A stretch of 64,000 bases of DNA, taken from NCBI GenBank assembly GCA_963834515.1, contig CAWICB010000009.1, forward strand, positions 310,001 to 374,000. The letters run 5' to 3'. This document shows positions 33,638 through 43,018 of this stretch, piece after piece. The notes beneath the pieces are model-generated. The model ran no database searches and was not told the origin of the DNA. It saw only the letters and a list, made by a program, of their open reading frames with translations. The translations under genes and the position numbers were made by a program. Source of the DNA: RYN-230 sp963834515 (lineage in GTDB: Bacteria > Actinomycetota > Actinomycetes > Streptosporangiales > Streptosporangiaceae). The stretch's first letter is position 1; each line of letters opens with the position of its first letter.

Positions 33638-34839
33638 TCAGGCGGCGGACAGCGCCTCACCCGTCGCGCCGCGGTCCGGCTCTGGCCCCTGGCCTGGTTC
33701 GCCGTCCGCCTGGCCACCCGCCAGCACCGCCGCGTAGTGCCCGATCAGCGCGTCACCGACCGCGGACCAGCTGCGGGCCAGCACCCGCTGCCGGGCCGCC
33801 CGGCCCTGCCCGGCCCGGGCCCACGGATCGGCGGCCAGCCGGGCCGCCGCCCGGGCCAGCGCGGCCGCGTCGCCAGGCGGCACCAGGTACCCGGTGACGC
33901 CGTCCTCGACCAGGTCGACCGGGCCGCCCACGGCCGGCGCGACCACCGGCAGCCCGCTGGCCGCGGCCTCCTGGATGGTCTGGCCGAACGTCTCATGGCA
34001 GCCGCTGTGCACGAAGACGTCGAGGCTGGCGAAGATCCGGGCCAGCTGCTCGCCGCGGTGCTGGCCGAGGAAGACCGCGGCCGGCAGCTGCCTGCGCAGC
34101 CGGTCCTCGGCGGGGCCGCCGCCCACGATGATCAGCCGCACCCCGGGCAGCCCGGCAATCGGGCCGAGCAGGTCGACCCGCTTCTCGTTGGCCAGCCGCC
34201 CGACGTAGCCGACCAGGACCTCGCCGCGCGGCGCCAGCGACCGGCGCAGCGACTCGCTGCGGTGCGCCGGGCTGAACCGCTGGCAGTCCACGCCCCGGCC
34301 CCACAGCCACACCCGCTGGATGCCGTGCGCGCGCAGCCGCTCGGCGCTGGCCGTGGACGGGGCCAGGGTGCGGTCGGCGGCGTTGTGGATCCGGCGCACC
34401 CAGCGCCAGGCCACCTCCTCGGCGGCGGCACCGAGCCGGTAGGCCCGGGCGTAGCCGGGCACGTCGGTCTGGTACACAGCCACCGCGGGCAGCCGCAGCT
34501 GCCGGGCGGCGCCCAGGCCGCGGGCCCCGAGCACGAACGGGCTGGCCAGATGGACCACCTCGGCCTGGTGCTCGGTCAGCCAGCGGCGGATGGCCGCCGA
34601 CCCGAGCCCGAGCCGGAACGTCCGGTACCCGGGCAGCGGCACCGACGGCACCCGGCGCACCGGATAGCCGAGCTGGCCGCCGTCCGGGGCCGCCCCGGCC
34701 GCTGTCCCCGGGCCGGCTGGGGGGCGATGACCAGCGGCTCGTGACCCCTGGCCAGCAGATGCTCGGCCACCCGCAGCACGCTGTGGGCCACGCCGTTGAC
34801 ATCGGGCGGAAAAGACTCCGCGATGATCCCGATCCGCAC
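33638..34839 (-). pseudogene. GT4 glycosyltransferase (MgtA/PimB-like mannosyltransferase), frameshifted
   Basis: The N-terminal piece (VRIGIIAESFPPDVNGVAHS, HEPLVIAPQPARG) reads from GTG 34839 in one frame. The remaining ~330 residues (GYPVRRVPSVPLPGYRTF onward) read in another, to the stop at 33638. The switch is near 34690-34710 in a GC-rich run. The C-terminal GT-B domain is complete, with YVGRLANEKRVDLL, the acceptor/donor motif HETFGQTIQEAAASGLPVV and GGPVDLVEDG. Such enzymes transfer mannose to lipid acceptors at the membrane. An assembly indel is as likely as real decay, and the start is uncertain (ATG 34863 is an alternative). Confidence 0.78.
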
Positions 34840-34987
34840 GCTCCCACCATGAGCCCCCGGCATGGCGGCCGCGCCGGCCACGCCGTGGCCAGCGGTAGAA
34901 CGCTCGATGACATTTGATCCTGCAGGTGGCCGCCGGATTACCAGGTGTTCACCGGCTGGCCAGCCGCCGCCTGCGACACTACTGATC

Positions 34988-35629
34988 ATGCAAACTCTGG
35001 TCGTCGATCATCCGCTGATCGCGCATAAGCTCACCACGCTGCGCGACGAGAGCACCGACTCGCCCACGTTCCGGCGGCTCACCGACGAGCTGGTCACCCT
35101 GCTCGCCTACGAGGCCACCCGCGAAGTGCGCGTTCAGCCCGTAGTGGTCCGCAGCCCGGTGGGCGACGCCGAGGGGGTCAGGCTGGCCCGGCCGGGGCCG
35201 CTCGTGGTACCGGTGCTGCGCGCCGGGATTGGCATGCTGGACGGCATGATCCGGCTGCTGCCCAGCGCCGACGTGGGCTTCGTCGGGCTGGCCCGGGATG
35301 AGGAGTCCCTGGTCGCGGCGACCTACGCCAACCGGCTGCCGGCCGACCTGGCCGGGCGCGACGTATTCGTGCTTGATCCGATGCTGGCCACCGGCGGGAC
35401 GCTGGAGACCGTGGTCGGCATGCTGGCCGAGCGGGAGGCGGCCTCGGTCACCGCGGTCAGCCTGCTCGCCGCCCCGGAGGGCGTGGACCGGCTGGCCGCC
35501 GCGTTCCCCGGCGACGACCCGATCCCGGTCCGGGTGGTGGTCGCGGCCTTGGACGAGCGGCTGAACGAGCGCGGCTACATCATCCCGGGACTGGGCGACG
35601 CCGGCGACCGGCTGTTCGGCGTGATCTGA
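34988..35629 (+). CDS. upp: Uracil phosphoribosyltransferase
   Basis: This 213-aa enzyme makes UMP from uracil and PRPP in pyrimidine salvage. It has the PRPP-binding loop VLDPMLATGGTL (128-139), the early motif HPLIAHKLTTLRD typical of UPRTases, and the C-terminal uracil-binding GYIIPGLGDAGDR. ATG 34988 lies just before the homology start; the frame is open upstream but without family similarity. Functionally it fits the nucleoside-degradation operon at 51750-55588, which releases free bases. Confidence 0.94.
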   Translation: MQTLVVDHPLIAHKLTTLRDESTDSPTFRRLTDELVTLLAYEATREVRVQPVVVRSPVGDAEGVRLARPGPLVVPVLRAGIGMLDGMIRLLPSADVGFVGLARDEESLVAATYANRLPADLAGRDVFVLDPMLATGGTLETVVGMLAEREAASVTAVSLLAAPEGVDRLAAAFPGDDPIPVRVVVAALDERLNERGYIIPGLGDAGDRLFGVI

Positions 35630-35688
35630 ACCCGCGGAGTTCCGCTGGCGGTGGTCAGGGCGTGGTCACTCGGCCGCGGCCCGGGCAG

Positions 35689-37158
35689 TCACTCAGCCGC
35701 CGGCCCGCGCAGCCGCGAGGCGTCCATCAGCATCGAGTCGCCGCGGAACACCGGCGTGTGCCGGACCCGGTTCTCGATCGACGCGGCCGACGCCGTGTAA
35801 CCGAGGAACAGGAACAGGGAGAACGCCTGGATGAGGATCCACACCCATTCGGCCGACGTGGACGGCCAGGTCAGAATCCAGTCGTTGAGGCCGTGCAGGA
35901 CCGTGGGCACGGCGATGCCGAGCAGCCACAGCGGGATCCGCTGCCGCCGGTAGTTGGTGCCCAGGCCGATGAAGAAGCCGGCGATGCCGGCCCACAGCGC
36001 GTGCTGCAGGCCGTCCACGAACACCCGCTCGGCGAATTCCGGGATGCCGAACGCCGACCCGCGGGCGATGGCCAGGATCGCGCTGGGCACGTAGACCTTG
36101 GATGCCTCGTACGCGCCGAAGAACAGCCCGGACAGCGTGGCCAGGAACATCCACATCCGGACGTCCAGCTTGATGTGCCGGGCCTTGAGCAGCACGATGG
36201 CCAGCACCATGACCGGCAGGGCCTTGGTCAGCTCCTCGGGCAGGGCGACCCCGACGATCCAGCCGGGCAGGCTGTGGCTGGTGGTGGGCGGGGCCAGCGC
36301 GTGCTCCCAGGGCAGCGTCAGCGCTGGGATCAGCACCAGTTCCGCGGCGATGATGATGGCCGCGATGATCATGTGCAGCCGGGTCAGCGGGCCGGGCCGG
36401 ATCAGGAACCAGAACACCAGCGCCCACAGTGGGGCCACGTACAGGCAGTACACCCAGCCCAGCGTGACCAGGTCCCCGTTGTGCTGCAGCACGATGAGCA
36501 GGACCAGCGGGGTGAGGGCGTACGCGGCGACCAGCAGCCGGAGCCACTGCCGCATGGCCGGGTCGCGCAGCCACGTGCCGATCGGCACCAGGATGCGCAG
36601 CGCGCCGATGAGCTGACCGCCGAGCGGGTCGCTGGGCTTCCTGGGCGCGGCGTGCCCACGCGGCCCCGCCGCGGCCGGAACAGGCGGCGTGGGCGGCGCG
36701 TGTGCCGCGGCCGGAGTGGGCGGAGCGGGCGGCGCGGGCGGCGCGTGCGGAGTGGCCGGCGGGTGCGGAGTGGGCGCGGGCGGCTTGGCCGCCGCGAGAG
36801 GTGCGGCGGGAGCGGCTGGCGCGGCGGAAGCTGCCGGAACGGCTGGCGCGCTGGGCCTACCCGCCGGGGCCGGCCCGGGCTCGAAACGCACCGACGGGCC
36901 GTCCGGCACGGCCAGCCGGGCCTCCACCGGACGTCCCAGGTGATACTGCGCGACCGGCTGGCCGGACACGAACGTCCCGCTCCGGCCCACGTTCTCCAGC
37001 ACCCAGCCCTGTGCGCCGCAGCTCAGCCGGACATGCTCCCGGGACACCCGGGGATCGGTGACCACCACGACGCTGCCGTCCCGGCGGCCCACATAGCCGA
37101 CCTGGCCTGGCTCGAGCACCGCACGCTGGTCGCCGTGGCTGACCACGAGCTCGTTCAT
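35689..37158 (-). CDS. FHA-domain PrsW-family intramembrane glutamic protease
   Basis: The 489-aa fusion has an N-terminal FHA phosphothreonine-binding domain (~15-92; GRRDGSVVV, RVSREHVRL, VGRSGTFVSG). A Pro/Ala linker (~96-175) precedes a multi-pass PrsW domain (~185-465). The protease motifs are present: E308-E309-x-x-K312 (PEELTKALP), E351 (FFGAYEASK), H386 (LQHALWAG) and H422-x-x-x-D426 (LHGLND). PrsW proteases cleave membrane anti-sigma factors. The FHA domain suggests recruitment by Ser/Thr-kinase phosphorylation, by inference. The ATG has GGGGAGG about 5 nt upstream. Confidence 0.9.
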   Translation of the reverse strand: MNELVVSHGDQRAVLEPGQVGYVGRRDGSVVVVTDPRVSREHVRLSCGAQGWVLENVGRSGTFVSGQPVAQYHLGRPVEARLAVPDGPSVRFEPGPAPAGRPSAPAVPAASAAPAAPAAPLAAAKPPAPTPHPPATPHAPPAPPAPPTPAAAHAPPTPPVPAAAGPRGHAAPRKPSDPLGGQLIGALRILVPIGTWLRDPAMRQWLRLLVAAYALTPLVLLIVLQHNGDLVTLGWVYCLYVAPLWALVFWFLIRPGPLTRLHMIIAAIIIAAELVLIPALTLPWEHALAPPTTSHSLPGWIVGVALPEELTKALPVMVLAIVLLKARHIKLDVRMWMFLATLSGLFFGAYEASKVYVPSAILAIARGSAFGIPEFAERVFVDGLQHALWAGIAGFFIGLGTNYRRQRIPLWLLGIAVPTVLHGLNDWILTWPSTSAEWVWILIQAFSLFLFLGYTASAASIENRVRHTPVFRGDSMLMDASRLRGPAAE

Positions 37159-37238
37159 CCCGCCCTCCCCGGGACGGTCTCACGCACCGTCCAGTTCGCC
37201 CCGCCCAGGGTACGCAGCAGCGGCGTGGCGCCCCGGTG

Positions 37239-38126
37239 CTATGTGCCGATCGGGTGCCAGACGGTCTTGGTCTCCAGGAAGGCCAGCATCCGGCCCAGGC
37301 TGGGGGTGGCGGCCCAGTCCTCGGCCGCCCAGTCGCGGCCGGCCGCGTAGACGCGCTTGACGTTCCCGGCCGCGGCCTCCTCCAGCCCGGCCCGGTCCGC
37401 CGGGGCGGCGCCGGTCAGGTCGATGGCGTTGACGTCCATATGCGCGGCCAGCACCGGGGCCAGTTCGGCGGTCCGCCCGGTCAGCACGTTGACCACACCG
37501 CCCGGCACATCGGAGGTGGCCAGCACCTCGGCCAGGCTTATCGCGGCCAGCGGGGCCTGCTCGCTGGCCACCAGCACGGCCGTGTTCCCGGTCGCGATGA
37601 CCGGCGCGAGCACGCTGACCAGGGCGAGCAGGCTGGCCTCGGCGGGGGCCAGCAGCGCCACGACCCCAGTCGGCTCGGGCACGCTGAGGTTGAAGTAAGG
37701 CCCGGCCACCGGGTTGGCCGCCCCGCTGATCTGCGCGACCTTGTCCGGCCAGCCCGCGTACCAGACCCAGCGGTCGATAGCCGCCGCGACCTGCTGGGCG
37801 GCCCGGGCCGGCCCGGTCCCGCCCGCCCTGACGGCCTCGTCGGCGAACTGCGCGGACCGGCCCTCGAGGAGTTCGGCCACCCGGTACAGGACCTGGCCCC
37901 GGTTGTAGGCGGTCGCGCCGGACCAGCCCGGGAAGGCCTTGCGGGCGGCCAGCACCGCGTCCCGGGCGTCCTTGCGCGAGGCCCACGCGGCGTGCGCCAG
38001 CAGTCCCCCGCGGCGCCCGGTGACCGGGTAGGACCGGCCGGACTCCGAGCGCGGGAACGCGCCGCCGATGAACAGCTTGTAGGTCTTCCGGACGTCGAGC
38101 CGGGTGGCCTGGCCGCGGTCAGGCAT
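37239..38126 (-). CDS. Short aldehyde-dehydrogenase-like protein lacking the catalytic half
   Basis: The 295-aa protein aligns with the N-terminal NAD-binding part of aldehyde dehydrogenases (YKLFIGGAFPRSESGR, VVALLAPAEASLLALV, GNTAVLVASEQAPLAA, VPGGVVNVLTG). It then ends without the catalytic Cys/Glu motifs. Full ALDHs have about 480 residues. It starts at ATG 38126, overlapping the full-length ALDH gene by 8 nt. Such long/short pairs exist in other actinomycetes as far as I recall, so it may be a structural partner rather than debris. Confidence 0.78.
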   Translation of the reverse strand: MPDRGQATRLDVRKTYKLFIGGAFPRSESGRSYPVTGRRGGLLAHAAWASRKDARDAVLAARKAFPGWSGATAYNRGQVLYRVAELLEGRSAQFADEAVRAGGTGPARAAQQVAAAIDRWVWYAGWPDKVAQISGAANPVAGPYFNLSVPEPTGVVALLAPAEASLLALVSVLAPVIATGNTAVLVASEQAPLAAISLAEVLATSDVPGGVVNVLTGRTAELAPVLAAHMDVNAIDLTGAAPADRAGLEEAAAGNVKRVYAAGRDWAAEDWAATPSLGRMLAFLETKTVWHPIGT

Positions 38127-39580
38127 CGAGGTACCCCGCCAGCCCGTGCCGGCCGCCTTCCCGGCCGAACCCGGACTCCCGGTAACCACCGAACGGGCTG
38201 GCCGGGTCGAACCGGTTGTAGGTGTTGGCCCAGACCACGCCGGCCCGCAGCCGCTGGGCCATCCAGAAGATCCGGCTGCCCTTCTCGGTCCAGATACCCG
38301 CGGACAGCCCGTACGGCGTGTTGTTGGCCTTGGCCACCGCCTCGTCCGGGGTGCGGAACGAGAGCACGGACAGCACCGGCCCGAAGATCTCCTCCTGGGC
38401 GATCCGGTGCGCCTGGCTGACCCGGCTGAACACGGTGGGCGGGAACCAGTAGCCCCGGTCCGGGAGCGGGCAGGCCAGCGACCAGCGCTCCGCACCCTCC
38501 TGCTCCCCGGCCGCGGACAGCTCGGTGATCTTGTCGAGCTGCTGCCGCGAGTTGATCGCGCCGATGTCGGTGTTCTTGTCCAGCGGGTCACCCAGCCGCA
38601 GCGTGCCCAGCCGCCGCTTGAGCCGGTCCAGCACGGTGTCCGCCACCGACTCCTGGACCAGCAGCCGGGACCCCGCACAGCAGACGTGGCCCTGATTGAA
38701 GAAGATCCCGTTGACGATCCCCTCCACCGCCTGGTCCAGCGGGGCGTCGTCGAAGACCACGTTGGCCGCCTTGCCGCCGAGTTCCAGGGTGAGTTTCCGG
38801 CCGGTGCCCGCGACCGCCCGCCGGATCTCCTTGCCCACCTCGGTCGACCCGGTGAACGCGATCTTGTCCACGCCGGGATGCGCGACCAGGGCCTGCCCGG
38901 TGGCCCCGTCGCCGGTGAGGATGTTGACCGTGCCCGGCGGCAGCCCGGCCTGCTGGATGACCTCGGCCAGCAGCAGCGCGGTGAGCGGGGTGGTCTCGGC
39001 CGGCTTGAGCACGCAGGTGTTGCCCGCGGCCAGCGCCGGGGCCAGCTTCCAGGCCGCCATCAGCAGCGGGAAGTTCCACGGGATGACCTGCCCGGCCACC
39101 CCGAGCGGGCGGGGGGCCGGGCCGAACCCGGCGTGCTCCAGCTTGTCCGCCCAGCCCGCGTAGTAGAAGAAGTGCGCGGCGGCCAGCGGGATGTCCACGT
39201 CCCGCGATTCCCGGATCGGCTTGCCGTTGTCCAGGCTCTCCAGCACGGCGAACTCGCGGGACCGCTCCTGCAGCAGCCGGGCCATCCGGTATAGGTACTT
39301 GGCCCGCTCCCGGCCCGGCAGGCCGCCCCAGGCGCCCTGGTAGGCCGTCCCGGGCGGCGGCCACCGCGCGGTCCACGTCCTGCTCCGTGGCCTGCGCCAC
39401 CTCGGCCAGTGGCTGCTCGGTAGCCGGGTTCACGGTGGCGAAATGGTGGCCCGCGGCCGGCGGCACGAACTCGCCGCCGATGAACAGGTCATAGCTGGGC
39501 GCGATCGACACGACGTTCGTGGACTCGGGGGCCGGCGCGTAGTCCCAGTCCGGCGGGGCCACCGATGAGGTGCTGACCAT
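38119..39580 (-). pseudogene. Aldehyde dehydrogenase, full-length but frameshifted near the N-terminus
   Basis: The N-terminus (MVSTSSVAPPDWDY, SYDLFIGGEFVPPAAGHHF, DVDRAVAAAR) reads from ATG 39580. The rest (TAYQGAWGGLPGRERAKY, MARLLQERSREFAVLES) continues in the next frame to 38119. The switch is around 39350 in a CCCGGG context, consistent with one extra base. The catalytic body is intact, with PWNFPLLMAAWKLAPALAAG, FTGSTEVGKE, the ELGGKAANVVF glutamate, and the nucleophile in GHVCCAGSR. It would oxidise an aldehyde with NAD(P). Neighbours upp and the deo genes suggest acetaldehyde from deoxyribose-phosphate cleavage as one possible substrate, an inference. Confidence 0.8.
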
Positions 39581-39675
39581 GGCGTTAACCTACCCCGCCC
39601 CGCCCCGCCCCGCGCCGGGCCGGAGCAGGCCGCCTGGCGGCCGGGCTGGGCCACCAGCCGGCCGCCGGGCCGGCC

Positions 39676-40530
39676 TTACCGGGCCGGGGCAGCCTGGGCG
39701 GCGGCGACGGTGTGCTCGATGAGCAGCGCGGTGGTGACCGGGCCGACGCCGCCCGGCACCGGGGTGAGCAGGCCCGCGACCCCGGTGACCGCGCCGCTAT
39801 CCACGTCGCCGGCCAGGCCGCCGCCGGGCTGCGGATTGGTGCCCACGTCGATCACCACCGCCCCCGGGGCGACGTGGTCCGGCCCGATCAGCCGGGCCCG
39901 GCCCGCCGCCACCACCAGCACCTCGGCCTCGCGGCACACCGCGGCCAGGTCCCTGGTGCGCGAGTGGCAGACGGTAACGGTGGCGTCCTCGGCCAGCAGC
40001 AGCAGCGCGATGGGCTTGCCCGCCACCGTCGACCGGCCGACCACCACGGCCCGGCGGCCGCGCAGCGCCACGTCCTCGTGGTGCAGGATCTCCAGCACGG
40101 CCGCGGCGGTGGCGGGCGCGAACGTCCCGGGCAGCCCGGCGGCAAGCTGGCCGAGCGAGGCCGGGCTGGCGCCGTCCACGTCCTTGGCCACGTCGATGGC
40201 CCGGGCTACCGCGGCCAGGCTGGCGCCGGGTGGCAGCGGGGTCTGGCAGATGATGGCGTGCACGGCCGGGTCGGCGGACAGCCCGGCCAGCCGGCCGGCG
40301 ATATCCGCGGCCCCGGCTATCCCGTCCAGCCGGTGCACCTGGCAGGCGACGCCGGCCTGGGCCGCGGCCCGCTCGATGGACCGGGCATACCAGGCCGCGC
40401 CGGGATCGCCGGTGGGCAGCAGCACAGCGAGCGCCGGCCGGACGCCCACCGCGCGGAGCGCGGCCGTGGCGGCGGCCGACCGCCCGGCCACGGCGGCGGC
40501 GATGGCCCGCCCGTCCACCAGACGCGTCAT
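39676..40530 (-). CDS. folD: FolD-like methylene-THF dehydrogenase, catalytic lysine missing
   Basis: This 284-aa protein has the FolD layout: QTPLPPG (cf. QLPLP), KDVDGASP (cf. KDVDGFHP), the NADP loop GRSTVAGKP, VIDVGTNP and the C-terminal PGGVGPVT. In E. coli FolD the motif Y52-V-A-S-K56 supplies the lysine essential for cyclohydrolase activity. Here the same place reads Y48-A-R-S-I52, so the lysine is replaced by isoleucine. It may be a dehydrogenase-only or degenerate paralogue. ATG 40530 has GGAGGAGGAA about 5 nt upstream. No other folate gene is adjacent. Confidence 0.85.
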   Translation of the reverse strand: MTRLVDGRAIAAAVAGRSAAATAALRAVGVRPALAVLLPTGDPGAAWYARSIERAAAQAGVACQVHRLDGIAGAADIAGRLAGLSADPAVHAIICQTPLPPGASLAAVARAIDVAKDVDGASPASLGQLAAGLPGTFAPATAAAVLEILHHEDVALRGRRAVVVGRSTVAGKPIALLLLAEDATVTVCHSRTRDLAAVCREAEVLVVAAGRARLIGPDHVAPGAVVIDVGTNPQPGGGLAGDVDSGAVTGVAGLLTPVPGGVGPVTTALLIEHTVAAAQAAPAR

Positions 40531-40903
40531 AGCGTTCCTCCTCCTGCCGGGAACGGGGCGCTCGCGGCCGGGGCCGGGGCGCTCGCTGCCCGGGACGGGA
40601 CGCCCGCCCGGGGTCGACTCTGGCATGCCTGGCCAGACCGAGGGCCACGGGCCGGGCCGCCGCACAGACGGCCCGCGCGAGCTGGCTGTTCAGGCGGCTG
40701 CCGCAGGCTGGCTGAAAGCACTCCGCAAGCAAGCTGAACGGATTCGTGAAGCAAGCTCCATACCGGGCATCCAGGTCATAGGCTGCGCTGGTCAACGGCG
40801 AGCCGCCCGGCATGGCCGGCTTGCCTGCGGTCCAGCTCCGCCGGGTGCACGGCTGCCTCGGGCTGAGCCAGACGTCAGCCCTCTCTCATCATCCCGAGGA
40901 ACC
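40531..40903. other. 373-bp intergenic region with three 21-bp imperfect tandem repeats
   Basis: Between divergent folD and the lipoprotein gene lie three 21-bp units at 40549, 40570 and 40591 sharing GGGGCGCTCGC-like cores, and then a less GC-rich stretch (40700-40790). That stretch could carry the lipoprotein promoter, but I could not identify boxes. No gene is seen. Confidence 0.5.
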
Positions 40904-41705
40904 ATGAAGCGTCCGGACCGCCCGGCCCGCACTCGCACCCGGCCGGTACTCGCCATCTCCGCGGCCGCCGGGCTGGCCCTGGCCGGATGTGGCGGCACGT
41001 CCACTGCATCCAGCGGCACCGGCTCGGGCAGTTCCGCCAGCCGGCCGGCCGCGGGCAGCGCGGCCAGCCCGGCGGCGGCCGCCTGGCCCGGTCAGCGCCC
41101 CGGCCATCTTCCCGGTCGCCGTCGGCGACACCTGGGTGTACCAGGAGAAGCTGAGCAGCATGCACGGCACCGTGACCAACCAGGTGGCCTCGGTCAGCCC
41201 GGACCCGGGCGGCGGCGAGCAGGTGATGATGAAGAGCCGGGACGACGTGGCCGGGATCACGCACGCGGCCACCAGGTCCATGTTCGTCATCCACCCGGAC
41301 GGGTCGATCACCGTCCCGCTGACCCAGGTCGGCAGCACCACGGTCACGGTCAAGTCGGGCAGCATCATCTGGCCCAGCACGGCCCAGCTCGCGTCCGGCC
41401 AGCCGTACACCAGCACGCTGCGGGTCGCGTTCACCGAAGCCGGTCACCCGGTGCGGGTCAGGGCCAACATGGTGGTCCGGGGTGCGGGCACCCAGACGGT
41501 CCACGTGCCGGCCGGCACGTACCAGGCCACCGTGATCGACGAGACCATGACCGAGAAGGTCATGGGCTTCAAGGTGACGATGGACATCCGGACCTGGCTG
41601 GCGCCGGGCGTGGGGCCGGTCAAGTCCGAGGTCAGCACGAAAGAGGGCCCGCTCAGCAGCGGCATCGCCAGCGAGCAGGTGCTCAGGTCGTTCACCACGG
41701 GCTGA
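40904..41705 (+). pseudogene. Secreted lipoprotein of unknown function, frameshifted after the signal region
   Basis: ATG 40904 (GAGGA 4 nt upstream) starts MKRPDRPARTRTRPVL, a hydrophobic stretch and the lipobox LALAGC, followed by a Ser/Gly/Ala linker. Near 41080-41095 the coding sense moves to the next frame (VSAPAIFPVAVGDTWVYQEK). It continues as a beta-rich ~200-residue domain to TGA 41705. The mature domain (GTYQATVIDETMTEKVMGF) resembles no family I can name. A one-base indel in the TGGCCCGG region is the simplest explanation. Confidence 0.72.
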
Positions 41706-41765
41706 CCCTGGCCGGCCTGGAAAAACCAGCTGCCGCCGGCCCGCCGCCAGGGCAGGATCGGCGGG

Positions 41766-42851
41766 ATGGGAAGGGCGTTCCTGCCCGGGCTGGAATTGGC
41801 CCGGCTGTTCTGCACCGGCGTGGTGCGCCCACTGCTGGACAGCCAGTTCCCCGGGCTGCGTTACTCGGCGGCGCTGCTCGGCCCGGGCTCCGAAGTGCTC
41901 GGCTTCGACACACCGCGGTCCACCGACCACGACTGGGGCCCGCGGCTGCTGGTCCTGCTGGCCGCGGGCACGCCCCGCGCCGCGGCGGGCCGGATCACGT
42001 CGGCGCTGGGCAGCGGGCTGCCGGCCAGCTTCCGCGGGTACCCGGTCCGGTTCCCGCTCAGCGGCGAGCCACCCGCGGCGGCCCGGCATCACGTCCGGGT
42101 CAGCACGCTGGACGACTGGCTGCGCGGCCAGCTCGGCTTCGACCCGGCGGCCGGGATCAGCACGCTGGACTGGCTGGCCACGCCGGCCCAGCGGCTGTCC
42201 GAGCTGGCCGGCGGCGCGGTCTTCCACGACGGCCTGGCTGCGCTGGCCCCGGCCCGGGCCCGCCTGGCCTGGTATCCCCCTGACATCTGGTGCTACCTGC
42301 TGGCCTGCCAGTGGCAGCGGATCAGCCAGGAAGAGGCGTTTCCCGGCCGGTGCGCCGAGGCGGGTGACGAACTGGGCTCGGTGGTGCTCACCGCCCGGCT
42401 GGCCCGGGACCTGATGCGGCTGTGCCTGCTGATGGACCGCCGCTACCCGCCGTACAGCAAGTGGCTCGGCACCGCGTTCGCCCGGTCCGCGGCCGGGCCG
42501 TCGGTGGGGCCGCCGCTGTGCGCCGCGCTGGCCGCCGGCCGCTGGCCGGCCCGCGAGCAGCACCTGTCCGAGGCACTGCTCGCGGCGGCCGCGGCGCACA
42601 ACCGGCTCGGCCTGACCGCGCCGGTCCCGGCCACCATGCGGCCGTTCTGGGACCGGCCCTACCTGGTGCTGGGCGGCGGCCGGTTCGCCGCCGCGCTGCG
42701 CGGGGCCATCGCCGACCCGGCCATCCGGGCGCTGCCGATGGCGGGGGGCGTTGACCAGTTCACCGACAGCACCGACGCGCTGGCCGACGCCGCCGCCCGG
42801 CGCGCCGCCGTCGCCGCCCTGCTCCACCCTGGTTCTCCGGCAGCGCGGTGA
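41766..42851 (+). CDS. DUF4037-like nucleotidyltransferase-fold protein
   Basis: The 361-aa soluble protein has STDHDWGPRLLVLL near residue 55, the Asp-rich signature I associate with DUF4037 proteins of nucleotidyltransferase type. It also has DDWLRGQLGFD and DIWCYLLACQWQRISQEEAF, conserved in that group. The activity is unknown. It begins 60 nt after the lipoprotein gene and is followed by a large palindrome. Confidence 0.72.
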   Translation: MGRAFLPGLELARLFCTGVVRPLLDSQFPGLRYSAALLGPGSEVLGFDTPRSTDHDWGPRLLVLLAAGTPRAAAGRITSALGSGLPASFRGYPVRFPLSGEPPAAARHHVRVSTLDDWLRGQLGFDPAAGISTLDWLATPAQRLSELAGGAVFHDGLAALAPARARLAWYPPDIWCYLLACQWQRISQEEAFPGRCAEAGDELGSVVLTARLARDLMRLCLLMDRRYPPYSKWLGTAFARSAAGPSVGPPLCAALAAGRWPAREQHLSEALLAAAAAHNRLGLTAPVPATMRPFWDRPYLVLGGGRFAAALRGAIADPAIRALPMAGGVDQFTDSTDALADAAARRAAVAALLHPGSPAAR

Positions 42852-42905
42852 GAAATCAGCGCGGTGAGAAAGTGGTCACCGGTGACCACAAACTCACCGC
42901 GCTGA
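42841..42905. terminator. Compound palindrome plus 16-bp direct duplication after the DUF4037-like gene
   Basis: An outer perfect 13-bp stem (42856-42868 / 42893-42905) and an inner perfect 18-bp palindrome (42872-42889, GTGGTCACCGGTGACCAC) are separated by AAA on each side. The outer left arm is also duplicated: CAGCGCGGTGAGAAA occurs at 42841 and again at 42857, the first copy forming the gene's last codons. The structure begins right at the stop codon and suits a terminator. Confidence 0.65.
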
Positions 42906-43018
42906 CGAAAGAACGGCACCAGGTGGCCGGGTGGTTCGTCACGGTTGGCTCGCCACCGGCCGGTTTGGGCTAGCATCCTGCGCAGACTGAGCGCAGGAGC
43001 AGGGCAAGGGGCACGGCG

